Assembly: GCF_003633725.1 (NCBI RefSeq) | Contig: NZ_RBIJ01000003.1 | Span: 85,582-149,581, forward strand | Source: Brockia lithotrophica | GTDB lineage: Bacteria > Bacillota > Bacilli > Thermicanales > DSM-22653 | DNA length: 64,000 bases | Direction: 5' to 3' | In this document: in pieces, positions 10,294-19,749 of the stretch | Numbering within the stretch: position 1 is the stretch's first letter | Layout: every line of letters begins with the position of its first letter | Notes under the pieces: generated by a model | Databases searched by the model: none | What the model was told of the DNA's origin: nothing | Seen by the model: the letters and a program-made list of their open reading frames with translations, nothing else | Made by a program: the position numbers and the translations under genes

Positions 10294-11215
10294 CGCCGAC
10301 CCTCCTTCCCGCGGCGTGCAGGCGCAAGAGTTTGGCGAGCGTGGGGCGCATCTCCTTCCGGGGGACGATGCCGTCGAGCTGGCCGTGGGCGAAGAGGAAC
10401 TCCGCCGTCTGGAAGTCCGGGGGCAGCTTTTCTCGAATCGTCTGCTCGATGATCCGCCGCCCCGTAAACCCGATGAGCGCCCCGGGTTCCGCCAGAAGGA
10501 CGTCCCCGAGACCCGCAAAGCTCGCGAGGACGCCCCCTGTCGTAGGGTGAGTAAACACGCTCACGAAGAGGACGCCCGCGTCCGCGAGGCGTCGCACCGC
10601 CGCGGCGGTTTTGGCCATCTGCATGAGGCTTAGGATGCCCTCCTGCATGCGGGCTCCGCCAGATGCGGAGAAGAGGACGAACGGATAGCGCTTCGCCCGC
10701 GCCATCTCCGCCGCCCGCGCGACTTTTTCCCCGACGACGGATCCCATGCTTCCCATGATGAAGCGTCCGTCCATGACCGCCGCGACCACAGGAAAGCCTT
10801 CGATCGTCCCTTCGCCCGTGACGACGGCCTCCATGAGGCCGGTACGCTCCTGGGCTTCCGCGAGTTTCTCCCGATAGCCGGGAAACGCGAGCGGGTCTTC
10901 GCTCACGAGGTCGCGGTCGTACTCAAAGATGTGCCCTCCGTCGAAGGTGATGGCGATGCGTTCCGGCGCGGAGAGGGGGAAGTGGTACCCGCAGCGCGGG
11001 CACACCTTGAGGTTTGCCTCGAGTTCCTTGCGGTAGAGGATGGCGCCGCACGAAGGGCATTTTTCCACGAGTCCTTCGGGGATGTCCTTGGCCTGGCGGG
11101 CGGACGGGGAAGCCTCGTCCGCCTTGCGGGCGACCGCACCCGTCTCGCGGCGTCGGAGTGGCGGACCTTCTCCCTCTCGTTTCCCCTTTTTGCCAAAGAG
11201 ATCGCGCCAACGCAC
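10283..11215 (-). CDS. accD: Acetyl-CoA carboxylase carboxyltransferase subunit beta
   Basis: The zinc-binding partner of AccA. A GTG at 11215 behind GAGGAGGGG gives 310 residues. A four-cysteine zinc ribbon (C53, C56, C72, C75) is followed by the crotonase-type core with [11 protein letters not shown] and [15 protein letters not shown] basic, low-complexity stretch (about residues 9-42) separates the N-terminal WRDLFGKK from the ribbon. It starts 13 bases after the malic-enzyme stop. Confidence 0.94.
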   Translation of the reverse strand: MRWRDLFGKKGKREGEGPPLRRRETGAVARKADEASPSARQAKDIPEGLVEKCPSCGAILYRKELEANLKVCPRCGYHFPLSAPERIAITFDGGHIFEYDRDLVSEDPLAFPGYREKLAEAQERTGLMEAVVTGEGTIEGFPVVAAVMDGRFIMGSMGSVVGEKVARAAEMARAKRYPFVLFSASGGARMQEGILSLMQMAKTAAAVRRLADAGVLFVSVFTHPTTGGVLASFAGLGDVLLAEPGALIGFTGRRIIEQTIREKLPPDFQTAEFLFAHGQLDGIVPRKEMRPTLAKLLRLHAAGRRVGGGR

Positions 11216-11228
11216 GGCTTCCCCTCCT

Positions 11229-12518
11229 CTACTCTCCCACCGATTCCCCGAGGCGGCGTCCGAGTTCCGCAAAGCGCCGCGCTTCCGCCTCGACCTCTTC
11301 CGGACTTCGGGAAAGGCGGGCGACCCCTTCCTCCAAAGCCGTTCGAGCGACGGCGGCGGCGACGCGAGGGACGACTTCGGGGTGGAACACGGAAGGAAGG
11401 ATCGTTTCGGGCGAAATCCCCTCCAAACGGGCGACGGCGTAGATGGCGTGGGCGGCGGCGCGCTTCATCTTCGGGGTGATCCGCCGCGCCCGCACGCTCA
11501 AGGCCCCGCGGAAGACTCCGGGAAAGGCGAGGACGTTGTTCACCTGGTTGGGAAAGTCCGAACGGCCCGTCGCCACGATCGCCGCACCGGCGGCGCGTGC
11601 CGCATCGGGCAAAATTTCTGGGTCGGGGTTGGACAGGGCGAAGACGATCGCCGGAGACCGCATCGCCTGTACCATCTCCGGCGTGAGGAGCCCCCCGCGG
11701 GCGACGCCGACAAATACGTCGGCGCCGACGAGCGCCTCGGCAAGTCCCCCTTCCTCGCCTTCCGGATTCGTCCGCTCGGCCAACCGGCGTTTGTAGGCGT
11801 CGAGGTCGTTCCGCTTCGGCGAAAGGATGCCCCGGCGGTCGAGGACGCGCACTTCGCCGGCGCCTTCGGCGAGGAGGAGTTCCGCCACGGCGGTTCCCGC
11901 CGCGCCGGCCCCGGCTACGACGATGCGCAGGTCGGAGAGGTCCTTGCCCACGACCTCAAGCGCCCCCAAGAGGGCGGCGAGGACGACGATGGCCGTCCCG
12001 TGCTGGTCGTCGTGAAAGACGGGGATGTCGAGAGAGCGCACGAGCTCCTCTTCCACGGCAAAGCACCGCGGCGCAGCGACGTCTTCGAGGTTGATCCCGC
12101 CGAAGGAAGGGGCGAGCCCCCGGACGATCTCGACGAGCGCCTCGGACGTGGGGGCCCGTACGACCAAGGGAACGGCGTCGATCCCGGCAAACCGCTTGAA
12201 GAGGAGGGCTTTCCCCTCCATCACGGGAAGCGCGGCCTCGGGCCCCACGTCCCCGAGCCCGAGGACGGCCGTGCCATCGGATACGACGGCCACGAGGTTC
12301 CCGCGGGAGGTGAGTTCCCAAACCTCCTCGGGTTCTCGGGCGATGCGGCGAACGGGCTCGGCGACGCCGGGGGTGTAGGCGAGGCTCAGATCGCGGGAAT
12401 TCCGGAGGGGGACCCTCGGGGATATCCCCCACTTCCCTCGCGCGGCGCGGTGCAAGCGTACTGCCTCCGAATCCCCACCTGCCTCTTGGGCCGCCTTACG
12501 TCCGTGGGCTTCCGTCAT
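11229..12518 (-). CDS. NAD(P)-dependent malic enzyme (YtsJ/MaeA type)
   Basis: It oxidatively decarboxylates malate to pyruvate. It has 429 residues and the compact prokaryotic form without a phosphotransacetylase domain. Visible are [13 protein letters not shown], the metal and malate region [12 protein letters not shown] followed by [13 protein letters not shown], the nucleotide fold [17 protein letters not shown], and ALSNPDPEI. The start codon overlaps the dnaE stop (ATGA), behind AAAGGAGG. In B. subtilis ytsJ sits between dnaE and accD, the same place. NADP preference is likely by homology but not proven here. Confidence 0.9.
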   Translation of the reverse strand: MTEAHGRKAAQEAGGDSEAVRLHRAARGKWGISPRVPLRNSRDLSLAYTPGVAEPVRRIAREPEEVWELTSRGNLVAVVSDGTAVLGLGDVGPEAALPVMEGKALLFKRFAGIDAVPLVVRAPTSEALVEIVRGLAPSFGGINLEDVAAPRCFAVEEELVRSLDIPVFHDDQHGTAIVVLAALLGALEVVGKDLSDLRIVVAGAGAAGTAVAELLLAEGAGEVRVLDRRGILSPKRNDLDAYKRRLAERTNPEGEEGGLAEALVGADVFVGVARGGLLTPEMVQAMRSPAIVFALSNPDPEILPDAARAAGAAIVATGRSDFPNQVNNVLAFPGVFRGALSVRARRITPKMKRAAAHAIYAVARLEGISPETILPSVFHPEVVPRVAAAVARTALEEGVARLSRSPEEVEAEARRFAELGRRLGESVGE

Positions 12519-15500
12519 CTACGCGTTTCCTCCTTTTGACTTCCGGCACTCCCAGCATCCCCCTCCGTTCCTCGTTCTTGAAGAACGACGGCATCCTCGC
12601 CGAGGAGGCGCCGCGCCTCGCGCAAAAACGTGAGCGTCGGCCGCACGTGGTAGCGCGGCGGAAGTTTCAGCCAAGACCTTCGCTCTTCATCATACACGAA
12701 AACGGGAACGTCCCCGGAATGTCGAAGGAGAAGTTCGCGGAAGGCGTCGGCGACGTGCGTGACCTTGTGCGCCTTGCCCAGGCGCACGTAAAGCCGGCGC
12801 TCGACGGATCCCGCGCTCCCTCCCGAAGGTGCCTCCTGCGATGCATGCTCCGCTTCGGAAGGTGCGGCGGGGGCATCCGATGCAGGCGGGGTGGAGGGCG
12901 CTCCCCGGAAGACCGGCACGGAAGGAGCATCCGGCGCCGCAGAGGGGGGCCGGGAAGGTCGGACGTCCCGCGAAGGGGAAGCGGAACGCGCGGAGCGGGG
13001 TCGAGACGGGGGAGTGCGGCCGGAGAAGAGGCGCGCACGGACCTCCTCCGGCGATCCGTCTGCAGAGACGATCCGCCGCACCCAGAGGCGCGGGAGTTCC
13101 TCGCCCTCGTCCTCCGCCAAGGTCCCCTCCACGATCACGAGGAAAAACCCGGAGGACGATCCGCGTTCGGCGTAGAGGCGGCGAAGGGCGTCGAAGGCCT
13201 CTCCGGCGGCGACGATCTTGGCCGCACCGCTAAAATCCGTAAGCAGGGCTTCGGCGTAGCTTCCCCCGCGCCGCGCCGGGCGCACGGTGAACCCTTCGAG
13301 TTCACCGCCCACGCGCACCTCCCCTTTCCCCACCCTTTCGAGTTCCCGCAGGGGGAGCACGTCTAAACGGCGAAAGACCTCTTCCCGAGTGTCCGCCGGG
13401 TGGCCGCTTACGTACGTTCCGAGAAATTCGCGCTCGTCGCGCAGGCGTTCTTCCGGAGTGAGCGGTGGGACGTCGGGAAACTCCACCTCCACCTCGAGGA
13501 GGCGTTCTCCCCCCTCTTCTTCTTTGAGGAGGAGGTCGAGGATCTGCAGCTTGGCAGCCCGTTCTCCGGGAAGGGAATCGAGGGCGCCGGAGCGGATGAG
13601 GGCCTCAATGCTCCGGCGGCTCACCGCCCTTCGGTCCGTCCTCCGGAGGAAGTCCGAAAAGGAGCGGAATTCTCCTCCCGCCGCACGGGCGCGCAGGATT
13701 TCCGAAGCGGCACCGTCCCCCACCCCCCGGATCGCCCGAAGCCCGAAGCGGATCCCCTCGCCCTCCACGGTGAACCCTGCCTCGCTCCGGTTCACGTCCG
13801 GGAGGTAGACGGGAATCCCGCGGCGGCGGCACTCCGACACGTACAGAGCCACCTTGTCCTGGGCGCCGAGGGACTGGGAGAGGAGGGCGGTGAAGAACTC
13901 CCGCGGGTGGTTGGCCTTGAGGTAGGCCATCCGGTAGGCGAGCTCGGCGTAGGCGACGGCGTGGCTCTTGTTGAACCCGTAGTCCGCAAAGCGGACGATG
14001 AGTTCGTACACCTCTTCCGCAACCTCTCGGGGAAAGCCCCGCTCTACGGCGCGCGCCACGAAGCGCTCGCGCTCGCGTTCGAGCGTCGCCCGCTCCTTCT
14101 TCGCGACGCCGCGACGAAGGACGTCCGCCTCGCCGAGGGTGTACCCCGCCATCGCCTCCGCGATGCGCATGATCTGCTCTTGGTAGACGAGGACGCCGTA
14201 CGTCGGGCGGAGGATCGGTTCGAGGGCGGGGTGAGGGTAGCGCACCTCCCGCTCGCCGCGCTTCCCTGCGATGTAGGCGTCGATCTGGGCCATGGGGCCG
14301 GGGCGGTAGAGGGCGAGGACGGCGACGAGGTCCTCGAAGCGCTCCGGATGGAGGCGACGGAGGACGGCGCGCATCCCCCGGGACTCGAGTTGAAAGACGC
14401 CCGCCGTATCCCCGCGCGCGAGGAGTTCGAACGTCGCGCGGTCGTCCTTGGGAAATTCTTCGGGGCGTACCTCGCGCCCTTCGCGGGCGAGGAGGCGCAC
14501 GGTTTCGTCCACGATCGTGAGGTTGCGAAGTCCGAGGAAGTCCATCTTGAGGAGGCCGATCGCCTCCAAGTCCTCCATGGGGTACTGCGTGAGGAGGAGG
14601 GTGGCCTCGCCGTCCATGAGCGGGACGTACGTCTGCAAAGGCTTCGGGGCGATGACGACGCCTGCGGCGTGCACGCTCGTCTGCCGCGGCAGCCCCTCGA
14701 GGCGCGCGGCGACCTGGGCGAGGCGGCGGTATTCGTCCCGGGAGGCGAGGAGTTCCCGCAGAGCGGGTTCCTCTTCCTGCGCCCTCGCCAAGGTCATGTC
14801 GGGGCCAGCGGGGATCAACTTGGCGATCCGGTCCACCTCCGAGGGCGGAATCCCGAGGAGGCGGCCGGCGTCGCGGACGGCCTGGCGCGCGGCGATCGTC
14901 CCGAAGGTGACGATCTGCGCCACGCGCTCGGCGCCGAAACGCTCCGCGAGGTAGCGGAGGACTTCGTCGCGGCGTACGTCGGCGACGTCGATGTCGATGT
15001 CCGGGAGGTTGCGGCGCTCGGGGTTCAAAAAGCGCTCGAAGAGGAGGTCGTGGGCGAGCGGGTCGACTTCCGTGATGCCCAGGGCGTAGGCGACCAAACT
15101 CCCGGCGGCCGAGCCGCGGCCGGGACCTACGGGGATCCCCCGCTCGCGGGCGGCGCGCACGACGTCCCAGACGATGAGGAAGTAGTCTTGAAACCCCATG
15201 GCCTGGATCGTCCGGAGCTCGTACTCGAGCCGCTCGCGGACGTGGGCGGGGAGAGGCGAACCGTACCGGCGTTCCGCACCTTCCCGCGCACGAATGCGGA
15301 GGTAGGTCTGAGGGTTCATGCCGGGCGTCAGAGGGAAGGACGGGAGCTTGAGTTCGCCGAAGGTGAGGTACGGCTCCACGCGTTCGGCGAGGCGGAGCGT
15401 TTCCTCGAGCGCCTCCCGGTCGAAGGCGTAGCGACGCTCCATCTCCTTTGGGGAGAAGAAGGCGTACTCCCCTTCGCGTTCGAGGCGCGGACGATTGGGG

Positions 15501-16189
15501 TCGTTGAGCCGAACGCCCGCCCCGAGAGCCATGAGGACGTCCAGCGCCCGAGCGTCCTGCGGGTCGAGGTAGCGCACGTCGTGCGTGACCACCCTCCGAA
15601 GGTTCAGCTTCTCGGCGAGCTCCCGGAGCGGACGGAGGACGATCCGCTCGTCCTGATTCCCGTGGTCCATGAGCTCGACGTAGACGTTCTCCCTTCCGAA
15701 GAGTGCGATGTACGTAAGCGCCCGGGAGTAGGCTTCCTCTTCGAGGCCGAGGCGCAAAAGTTGGGGGATCTCCCCGAAAACGTCGCCGGTCAAAAGGACG
15801 AGTCCTTCGGCGCCGTCGGCGAGTTCCCTCTCCACGTCCTCCCACGTCACACCCGACGTCTTCCCTTTGGTCCGCGCCGCGGTCGCGAGGCGGAGGAGCT
15901 TCCCGTACCCTTCTGCGTTCAAGGCGAGGAAGGTGAGGTGCACCTCCGACACGTGCCGCTTCTTCAACTGCTCGGAGGGGGCGAGGGTGAGCTCGAGCCC
16001 GAGGATGGGCTTCACCCCCAGCTCCTCGGCGCGGCGGAGGAACTTGATCGCCCCGAAGAGGGCGTCACGGTCCGTCAGCGCCACCGCGGGCATCTCCAAG
16101 CGGTGCGCCGCCTCGACGATGGCCTCGGGCGTCGGAAGCGCGGCGTGCAGGGAGTACGAGGAGTGCACGTGCAGGTGAACGAAACCCAC
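12515..16189 (-). CDS. dnaE: DNA polymerase III subunit alpha (DnaE)
   Basis: Replicative polymerase of the DnaE class, used with PolC in Bacilli for primer extension. The GTG at 16189 gives VHLHVHSSYSLHAAL, the PHP-domain start. The polymerase core carries PDIDIDVAD near residue 400 with the catalytic aspartates, followed by palm and thumb, a helix-hairpin-helix region and an OB fold. At 1224 residues it is about 100 longer than usual. A Pro/Ser/Ala-rich linker of about 70 residues (roughly 1053-1120) separates the OB fold from a final domain of about 100 residues (RLYVRLGKAHKV onwards). It heads the core operon; its stop overlaps the malic-enzyme start. Confidence 0.95.
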   Translation of the reverse strand: MGFVHLHVHSSYSLHAALPTPEAIVEAAHRLEMPAVALTDRDALFGAIKFLRRAEELGVKPILGLELTLAPSEQLKKRHVSEVHLTFLALNAEGYGKLLRLATAARTKGKTSGVTWEDVERELADGAEGLVLLTGDVFGEIPQLLRLGLEEEAYSRALTYIALFGRENVYVELMDHGNQDERIVLRPLRELAEKLNLRRVVTHDVRYLDPQDARALDVLMALGAGVRLNDPNRPRLEREGEYAFFSPKEMERRYAFDREALEETLRLAERVEPYLTFGELKLPSFPLTPGMNPQTYLRIRAREGAERRYGSPLPAHVRERLEYELRTIQAMGFQDYFLIVWDVVRAARERGIPVGPGRGSAAGSLVAYALGITEVDPLAHDLLFERFLNPERRNLPDIDIDVADVRRDEVLRYLAERFGAERVAQIVTFGTIAARQAVRDAGRLLGIPPSEVDRIAKLIPAGPDMTLARAQEEEPALRELLASRDEYRRLAQVAARLEGLPRQTSVHAAGVVIAPKPLQTYVPLMDGEATLLLTQYPMEDLEAIGLLKMDFLGLRNLTIVDETVRLLAREGREVRPEEFPKDDRATFELLARGDTAGVFQLESRGMRAVLRRLHPERFEDLVAVLALYRPGPMAQIDAYIAGKRGEREVRYPHPALEPILRPTYGVLVYQEQIMRIAEAMAGYTLGEADVLRRGVAKKERATLERERERFVARAVERGFPREVAEEVYELIVRFADYGFNKSHAVAYAELAYRMAYLKANHPREFFTALLSQSLGAQDKVALYVSECRRRGIPVYLPDVNRSEAGFTVEGEGIRFGLRAIRGVGDGAASEILRARAAGGEFRSFSDFLRRTDRRAVSRRSIEALIRSGALDSLPGERAAKLQILDLLLKEEEGGERLLEVEVEFPDVPPLTPEERLRDEREFLGTYVSGHPADTREEVFRRLDVLPLRELERVGKGEVRVGGELEGFTVRPARRGGSYAEALLTDFSGAAKIVAAGEAFDALRRLYAERGSSSGFFLVIVEGTLAEDEGEELPRLWVRRIVSADGSPEEVRARLFSGRTPPSRPRSARSASPSRDVRPSRPPSAAPDAPSVPVFRGAPSTPPASDAPAAPSEAEHASQEAPSGGSAGSVERRLYVRLGKAHKVTHVADAFRELLLRHSGDVPVFVYDEERRSWLKLPPRYHVRPTLTFLREARRLLGEDAVVLQERGTEGDAGSAGSQKEETRR

Positions 16190-16285
16190 CTTCTCTCCCC
16201 CTTTCCGGACGACGCCGAAACGGCGGCATACCTTCCTCTGCCGCGGCGTAGGGTGATGGCGAGGCAAAGGCGAGGGGGATGTCCG

Positions 16286-16606
16286 TTGGCTCGGCTCGCC
16301 GCCGTCTTTTTCATCGCGTACGGGATGACCGCAGGCGGCGTCCTCTTCGGCGGCCTCGCCGCCGTGCTCTCTCGAACACCGCCCGTCCCCTTCATGCTCC
16401 GCCTGGCAGAGGACTTGAAGTACTGGGCGGTGATGGCCGCCGTCGGCGGCACGATCACCGCCCTCAAGTCCCTCGAGGAGGGCGTCTTCGGCGGACGGCC
16501 GGGAGAACTCCTCAAGGGGTTGGCCCTCTTGGGCGCCGCCTTCCTCGGGGCGGCACTCGCCGCCCAACATTTGGCCTGGGCCCTCCGCGACCCTACGCGG
16601 GGGTGA
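16286..16606 (+). CDS. ytrH: Sporulation membrane protein YtrH
   Basis: A small membrane protein needed in B. subtilis mother cells for efficient sporulation. I choose the TTG at 16286 because GAGGGGG lies seven bases before it, giving 106 residues (B. subtilis 113); an in-frame ATG at 16256 has a weaker site. Two or three hydrophobic segments are seen (LAAVFFIAYGMTAGGVLFGG and LLGAAFLGAALAAQHLAWAL). The LKYWAVMAAVGGTITALKSLE stretch matches the family LKIWAxVAAIGGTxD pattern. Four bases separate it from ytrI. It is divergent from dnaE, as in Bacillus. Confidence 0.8.
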   Translation: MARLAAVFFIAYGMTAGGVLFGGLAAVLSRTPPVPFMLRLAEDLKYWAVMAAVGGTITALKSLEEGVFGGRPGELLKGLALLGAAFLGAALAAQHLAWALRDPTRG

Positions 16607-16610
16607 GGCG

Positions 16611-17096
16611 ATGCAAGGCACGCGCGCCTCGACCCTTCGCTCACTTGCGTGGTTTTTCCTCGGCCTCGGATGGGGAGCAGCGCTCATGCTCGTAGAAAGC
16701 GGCGACGAACTCAGTCGGGTGATGCTCGAAAAGCGCGAACTCGAAGGCGAAATTGCCCGACTCCACAAACTCCTCGCGGAAGAGCGTGAGCGTCCCCTCG
16801 GGCCAACCGCAATCCGCCGCTTGGAAATCCACTTCGTGGGCCCCTCCCTCGAGGAAGGGGAAGAGGACGAACTCCGGCGGCGGTTGGAATCCCAGTTTCG
16901 CGAACTCGTCGGGGTAGAGGCGGGCGCCCTCTCGCGGCTTCCCGAGGCGCTCCTCTACGCGGCATTCCCCCGGGACGTCGCCGGGGAAAGCGGCGTCTAC
17001 CGCGTCCGCCTCCGCCTAGCCGTCGTGGGCCCGACGACGCACCTCTACGTAGAGGCGGAACGCCTACGGGGACCAAGCTCCCCCGCACCGCGCTAA
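16611..17096 (+). CDS. ytrI: Sporulation membrane-anchored protein YtrI
   Basis: It is co-transcribed with ytrH and has 161 residues (B. subtilis YtrI about 167). An N-terminal membrane segment (residues 11-28) is followed by a short coiled coil (about 33-58, repeated E/R/L heptads) and a soluble domain beginning RRLEIHFVGPS. Sequence identity to YtrI is low by eye. The assignment rests on size, TM-plus-coiled-coil architecture and the conserved ytrI-ytrH-dnaE neighbourhood. The mother-cell role is known from B. subtilis and is inferred here. Confidence 0.7.
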   Translation: MQGTRASTLRSLAWFFLGLGWGAALMLVESGDELSRVMLEKRELEGEIARLHKLLAEERERPLGPTAIRRLEIHFVGPSLEEGEEDELRRRLESQFRELVGVEAGALSRLPEALLYAAFPRDVAGESGVYRVRLRLAVVGPTTHLYVEAERLRGPSSPAPR

Positions 17097-17116
17097 GGCG
17101 TCCGCGGGCGCGGCGC

Positions 17117-18433
17117 TCAACCTTCCCACACCTGGGCGGCGATGAGGGCCTTGGCCACCTCTTGCCCTTGCGAGCGGACGGTCACCTCGACGCGCCCGCG
17201 CCGGCGGCCAATGTCGAGAATCCGCGGCTCGACTTCGATTTCCTGCTCGATGGGTACGGGACGGAGGAAGTAGACGAGGGAGTGTTCGATTTCGAAGTCG
17301 CCCCGGCGCTCGCGGCGCAGGCAGGCGATCGCCGCCTCGTAGATGAGCGAGGCGAGTACGCCGGAGGAAAGCATCCCGTAGCGGTTGGTCATCTGCGGCG
17401 TCACGGAGCCGACGAAGGTGCTGCACCCTTCCTCGTCCCGCGGCTTGAGCGTGGTGAAGATGAGGTCCTCGAACGTGTCTCCGACGTGCGGCTGCTTGTC
17501 GAGCTGCTGAAGCGCCTTGAGGATGTCTTTGCGCGTGACGATGCCGAGAAGGCGGCGGTCGGCGTCTACGACCGGCAGGAGGTGCATGTCTTCCCACACG
17601 AGGGTGTGCGCCGTCGCCGCCACGGTGAACTGCGGCCGCGCGTAGACGGAGAGAGGCTTGAGGATGTCCGCGACGCGGGTGTCGTCCCGGAGGCTCAACA
17701 GGTCGCGGGCGGAGACGACGCCGAGCACGGTCATGTCGTCGTCGACCACGGGAAAGTGGTGGTGCCCCGTTTCTTGGGCGATCCGCTTCACGTCCCCGAC
17801 GGTCTGCTTTCCCGTCACGTAGACGGTCTTCTCCAGGGGGATGTAGATGTCCTCTACGCGGAGGATCTTCTTTTTGATGAGTTGGTCGTAGATCGCCCGG
17901 TTGATGAGCGTGGCCACGGTAAAGGTGTCGTACGGGCTGGAGATGAGGGGGAGGCCGACCTCGTCGGCGAGCTTCTTCGTCGCCGGATCGGCGTCAAACC
18001 CCCCCGTGATGAGCACCGCCGCACCTTGCAGCAGGGCCAGGCGGTGGGCCTCGTCGCGGTTGCCGACGATGAGGAGGTTCCCGGGCTCGACGTACTTCAT
18101 CATGTCGTCCAGGCGCATGGCGCCGATGACGAACTTGTTGAGCCGCTTCCCCAACCCGGAAGCCCCCGCGAGCACCTCCCCGTCGACGATCGCCGCGACC
18201 TCGCCGAAGGTGAGCTGCTCAAGGGTCTCCCGCTTTTTGCGTTCGATGCGGATGGTCCCCACCCGCTCGATCGTCGAGACGAGCCCTTGGTTTTCCGCCT
18301 CCTTGATCGCGCGGTACGCCGTCCCTTCGCTTACCCCGAGGGCGCGCGCTACGGAGCGGACGGAGATCTTTTCACCGACGGGAAGGCTCTCGATGTATGC
18401 CAAAATTTGCTCGTGTTTGGTAAGAAGCGACAA
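17117..18433 (-). CDS. ytoI: CBS/DRTGG-domain transcription regulator YtoI
   Basis: 438 residues from a TTG at 18433 behind GGGGGGAGAGCC, matching B. subtilis YtoI (439). Domains in order: an N-terminal winged helix (SVRSVARALGVSEGTAYRAIK), a DRTGG domain, two CBS domains (VARARD-like loops around VLGVVSARDLLSL and LLGIVTRKDILKAL), and a C-terminal hot-dog thioesterase-like domain ending AKALIAAQVWEG. CBS pairs usually sense adenine nucleotides; the ligand here is unknown. It runs convergent to ytrI with 20 bases between stops. A longer open frame upstream is not coding. Confidence 0.88.
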   Translation of the reverse strand: MSLLTKHEQILAYIESLPVGEKISVRSVARALGVSEGTAYRAIKEAENQGLVSTIERVGTIRIERKKRETLEQLTFGEVAAIVDGEVLAGASGLGKRLNKFVIGAMRLDDMMKYVEPGNLLIVGNRDEAHRLALLQGAAVLITGGFDADPATKKLADEVGLPLISSPYDTFTVATLINRAIYDQLIKKKILRVEDIYIPLEKTVYVTGKQTVGDVKRIAQETGHHHFPVVDDDMTVLGVVSARDLLSLRDDTRVADILKPLSVYARPQFTVAATAHTLVWEDMHLLPVVDADRRLLGIVTRKDILKALQQLDKQPHVGDTFEDLIFTTLKPRDEEGCSTFVGSVTPQMTNRYGMLSSGVLASLIYEAAIACLRRERRGDFEIEHSLVYFLRPVPIEQEIEVEPRILDIGRRRGRVEVTVRSQGQEVAKALIAAQVWEG

Positions 18434-18548
18434 GGCTCTCCCCCCTGTGGCGAGGAGCGCCCGCCGCCCCGATACGGGCACCCCTCCCGTAGTCTCCGTG
18501 TTTGCCTCACTTGGAACGCGACACGGCCCCGCACCTCCTCCGCGCCGG

Positions 18549-18851
18549 TTACGGCCGTCCGTCTGCCGCCCTCCGCCCTTCGCCGTCGGGTGAAGTTTGG
18601 CGCGCGGAGCGCGGGACAGGGAAGGGGCGAACGCCACCCCGCACCGCCGCCTCCAGGTCGGCGAAGGGATCGCGGACGAGTCCGAGGAGCTCCGCAAGTT
18701 CAGCCCCGAGGACGAGGAAGCCGACCGCGGCCCACGCCCAGGCAAAGATCCCGGCCGGTGCGGGAAAGGAACGAAACGGCAGTACGGGAATCGCCGCAGC
18801 GAAGAGGGCGAGGGCGGCGAGGAACTTCGCCAGCGCCCACGCCTTGCGCAT
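18549..18851 (-). CDS. Small predicted membrane protein
   Basis: Up to 100 residues from an ATG at 18851, eight bases after GGGAGG. Two hydrophobic segments (about residues 6-26 and 35-55, rich in Ala/Leu) are followed by a charged tail rich in Arg and Pro. It occupies the place of ytpI in the Bacillus ytkL-ytpI-ytoI-ytrIH order, but the sequence does not clearly match YtpI. The gene could be real or could reflect high-GC open frames; the ribosome site and TM pattern favour a real gene. Confidence 0.5.
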   Translation of the reverse strand: MRKAWALAKFLAALALFAAAIPVLPFRSFPAPAGIFAWAWAAVGFLVLGAELAELLGLVRDPFADLEAAVRGGVRPFPVPRSARQTSPDGEGRRAADGRP

Positions 18852-18936
18852 CTCCACCACCTCCCGACGCCTTTCCCCATTTCCCTATGCGGAAAAGGCG
18901 GGAGGAAGACGTCCTGCACGTCCGCCCGCAGGGCGC

Positions 18937-19617
18937 CTACAACGTAAGCGAACCGCCGGGCGTAAGGGCGATCCCGAGGATCCCTTCGGCGGCGAGACGG
19001 GCGACGAACGCCTCCGGATCCTGGGCGATGGCGGGAAACGTGTTGTAGTGGATGGGCACGACGCGCCGCGCCCGAAGCCACCGCGCCGCGAGGACCGCGT
19101 CTTCGGGGCCCATCGTGTACGTATCCCCGATGGGGAGGAAGGCGACGTCTGGAGGCGTGAGTTCGCCGATGATGCGCATGTCCCCGAAGAGCGCCGTATC
19201 CCCCGCGTGGTATACGGTTTTCCCTTCGGCAAAGAGGAGGAATCCCCCGGGCATCCCCGCGTAGCGGATCCCGGAACCCGTCTCCACGGAAGAGCTGTGG
19301 AAGGCGGGAACGAGCTTCACGCGGCCAAAGGGGAGCGCGAGGCTCCCGCCTAGGTTCATCGGAAGTACCTCCGCCCCCCGCTCGGCGAAGATCTGCGCGA
19401 GCTCGAAGGTGGCGACCACCTTTGCCCCCCGTCGGGCGAGGTCCCACGCCCCGCCTACGTGATCCCCGTGCCCGTGGGTGAGGAGAACGTAGTCTGCCGC
19501 AACGTGGCGGGCCTCCGGCGGTGCGAGTGGGTTCCCCTCGACGAACGGATCGATGGCCACCCGGTACCCGCCGACGGTGAGATGCACGTACGCGTGTCCG
19601 AAGTAGCGGATTTCCAC
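18937..19617 (-). CDS. UPF0173 metal-dependent hydrolase YtkL
   Basis: A metallo-beta-lactamase-fold hydrolase of unknown substrate. It starts EIRYFGHAYVHL, has the metal motif LTHGHGDHVGG, then AFHSSS, VYHAGDTALFGDM and a late PIHYNTFP, giving the full set of His/Asp metal ligands. About 226 residues from a GTG at 19617 spaced six bases from AGGGGGT; a GTG at 19623 is too close to that site. It lies next to ytoI as in Bacillus. The gene symbol in B. subtilis is ytkL. Confidence 0.88.
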   Translation of the reverse strand: MEIRYFGHAYVHLTVGGYRVAIDPFVEGNPLAPPEARHVAADYVLLTHGHGDHVGGAWDLARRGAKVVATFELAQIFAERGAEVLPMNLGGSLALPFGRVKLVPAFHSSSVETGSGIRYAGMPGGFLLFAEGKTVYHAGDTALFGDMRIIGELTPPDVAFLPIGDTYTMGPEDAVLAARWLRARRVVPIHYNTFPAIAQDPEAFVARLAAEGILGIALTPGGSLTL

Positions 19618-19749
19618 GCCCACACCCCCTACTCCCCCGCGCGCGCCGCGAGGGAGAAACGTACCGTTCGCATTTCCGTCACCCCCATCCTACCCCAAAC
19701 GGGCGGGCGGAGGAAGGGAGGGAACCGAAGAGGGCGAAGTCCCACCGCT

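Noticed and set aside
13400..16606. A 1068-codon open frame on the plus strand opposite dnaE
   Set aside because: It is an antisense shadow caused by high GC at third codon positions. Only its last 107 codons (ytrH) have a ribosome site and family similarity.
17162..19048. A 628-codon plus-strand frame opposite ytoI
   Set aside because: It overlaps three recognisable minus-strand genes and shows no domain of its own.
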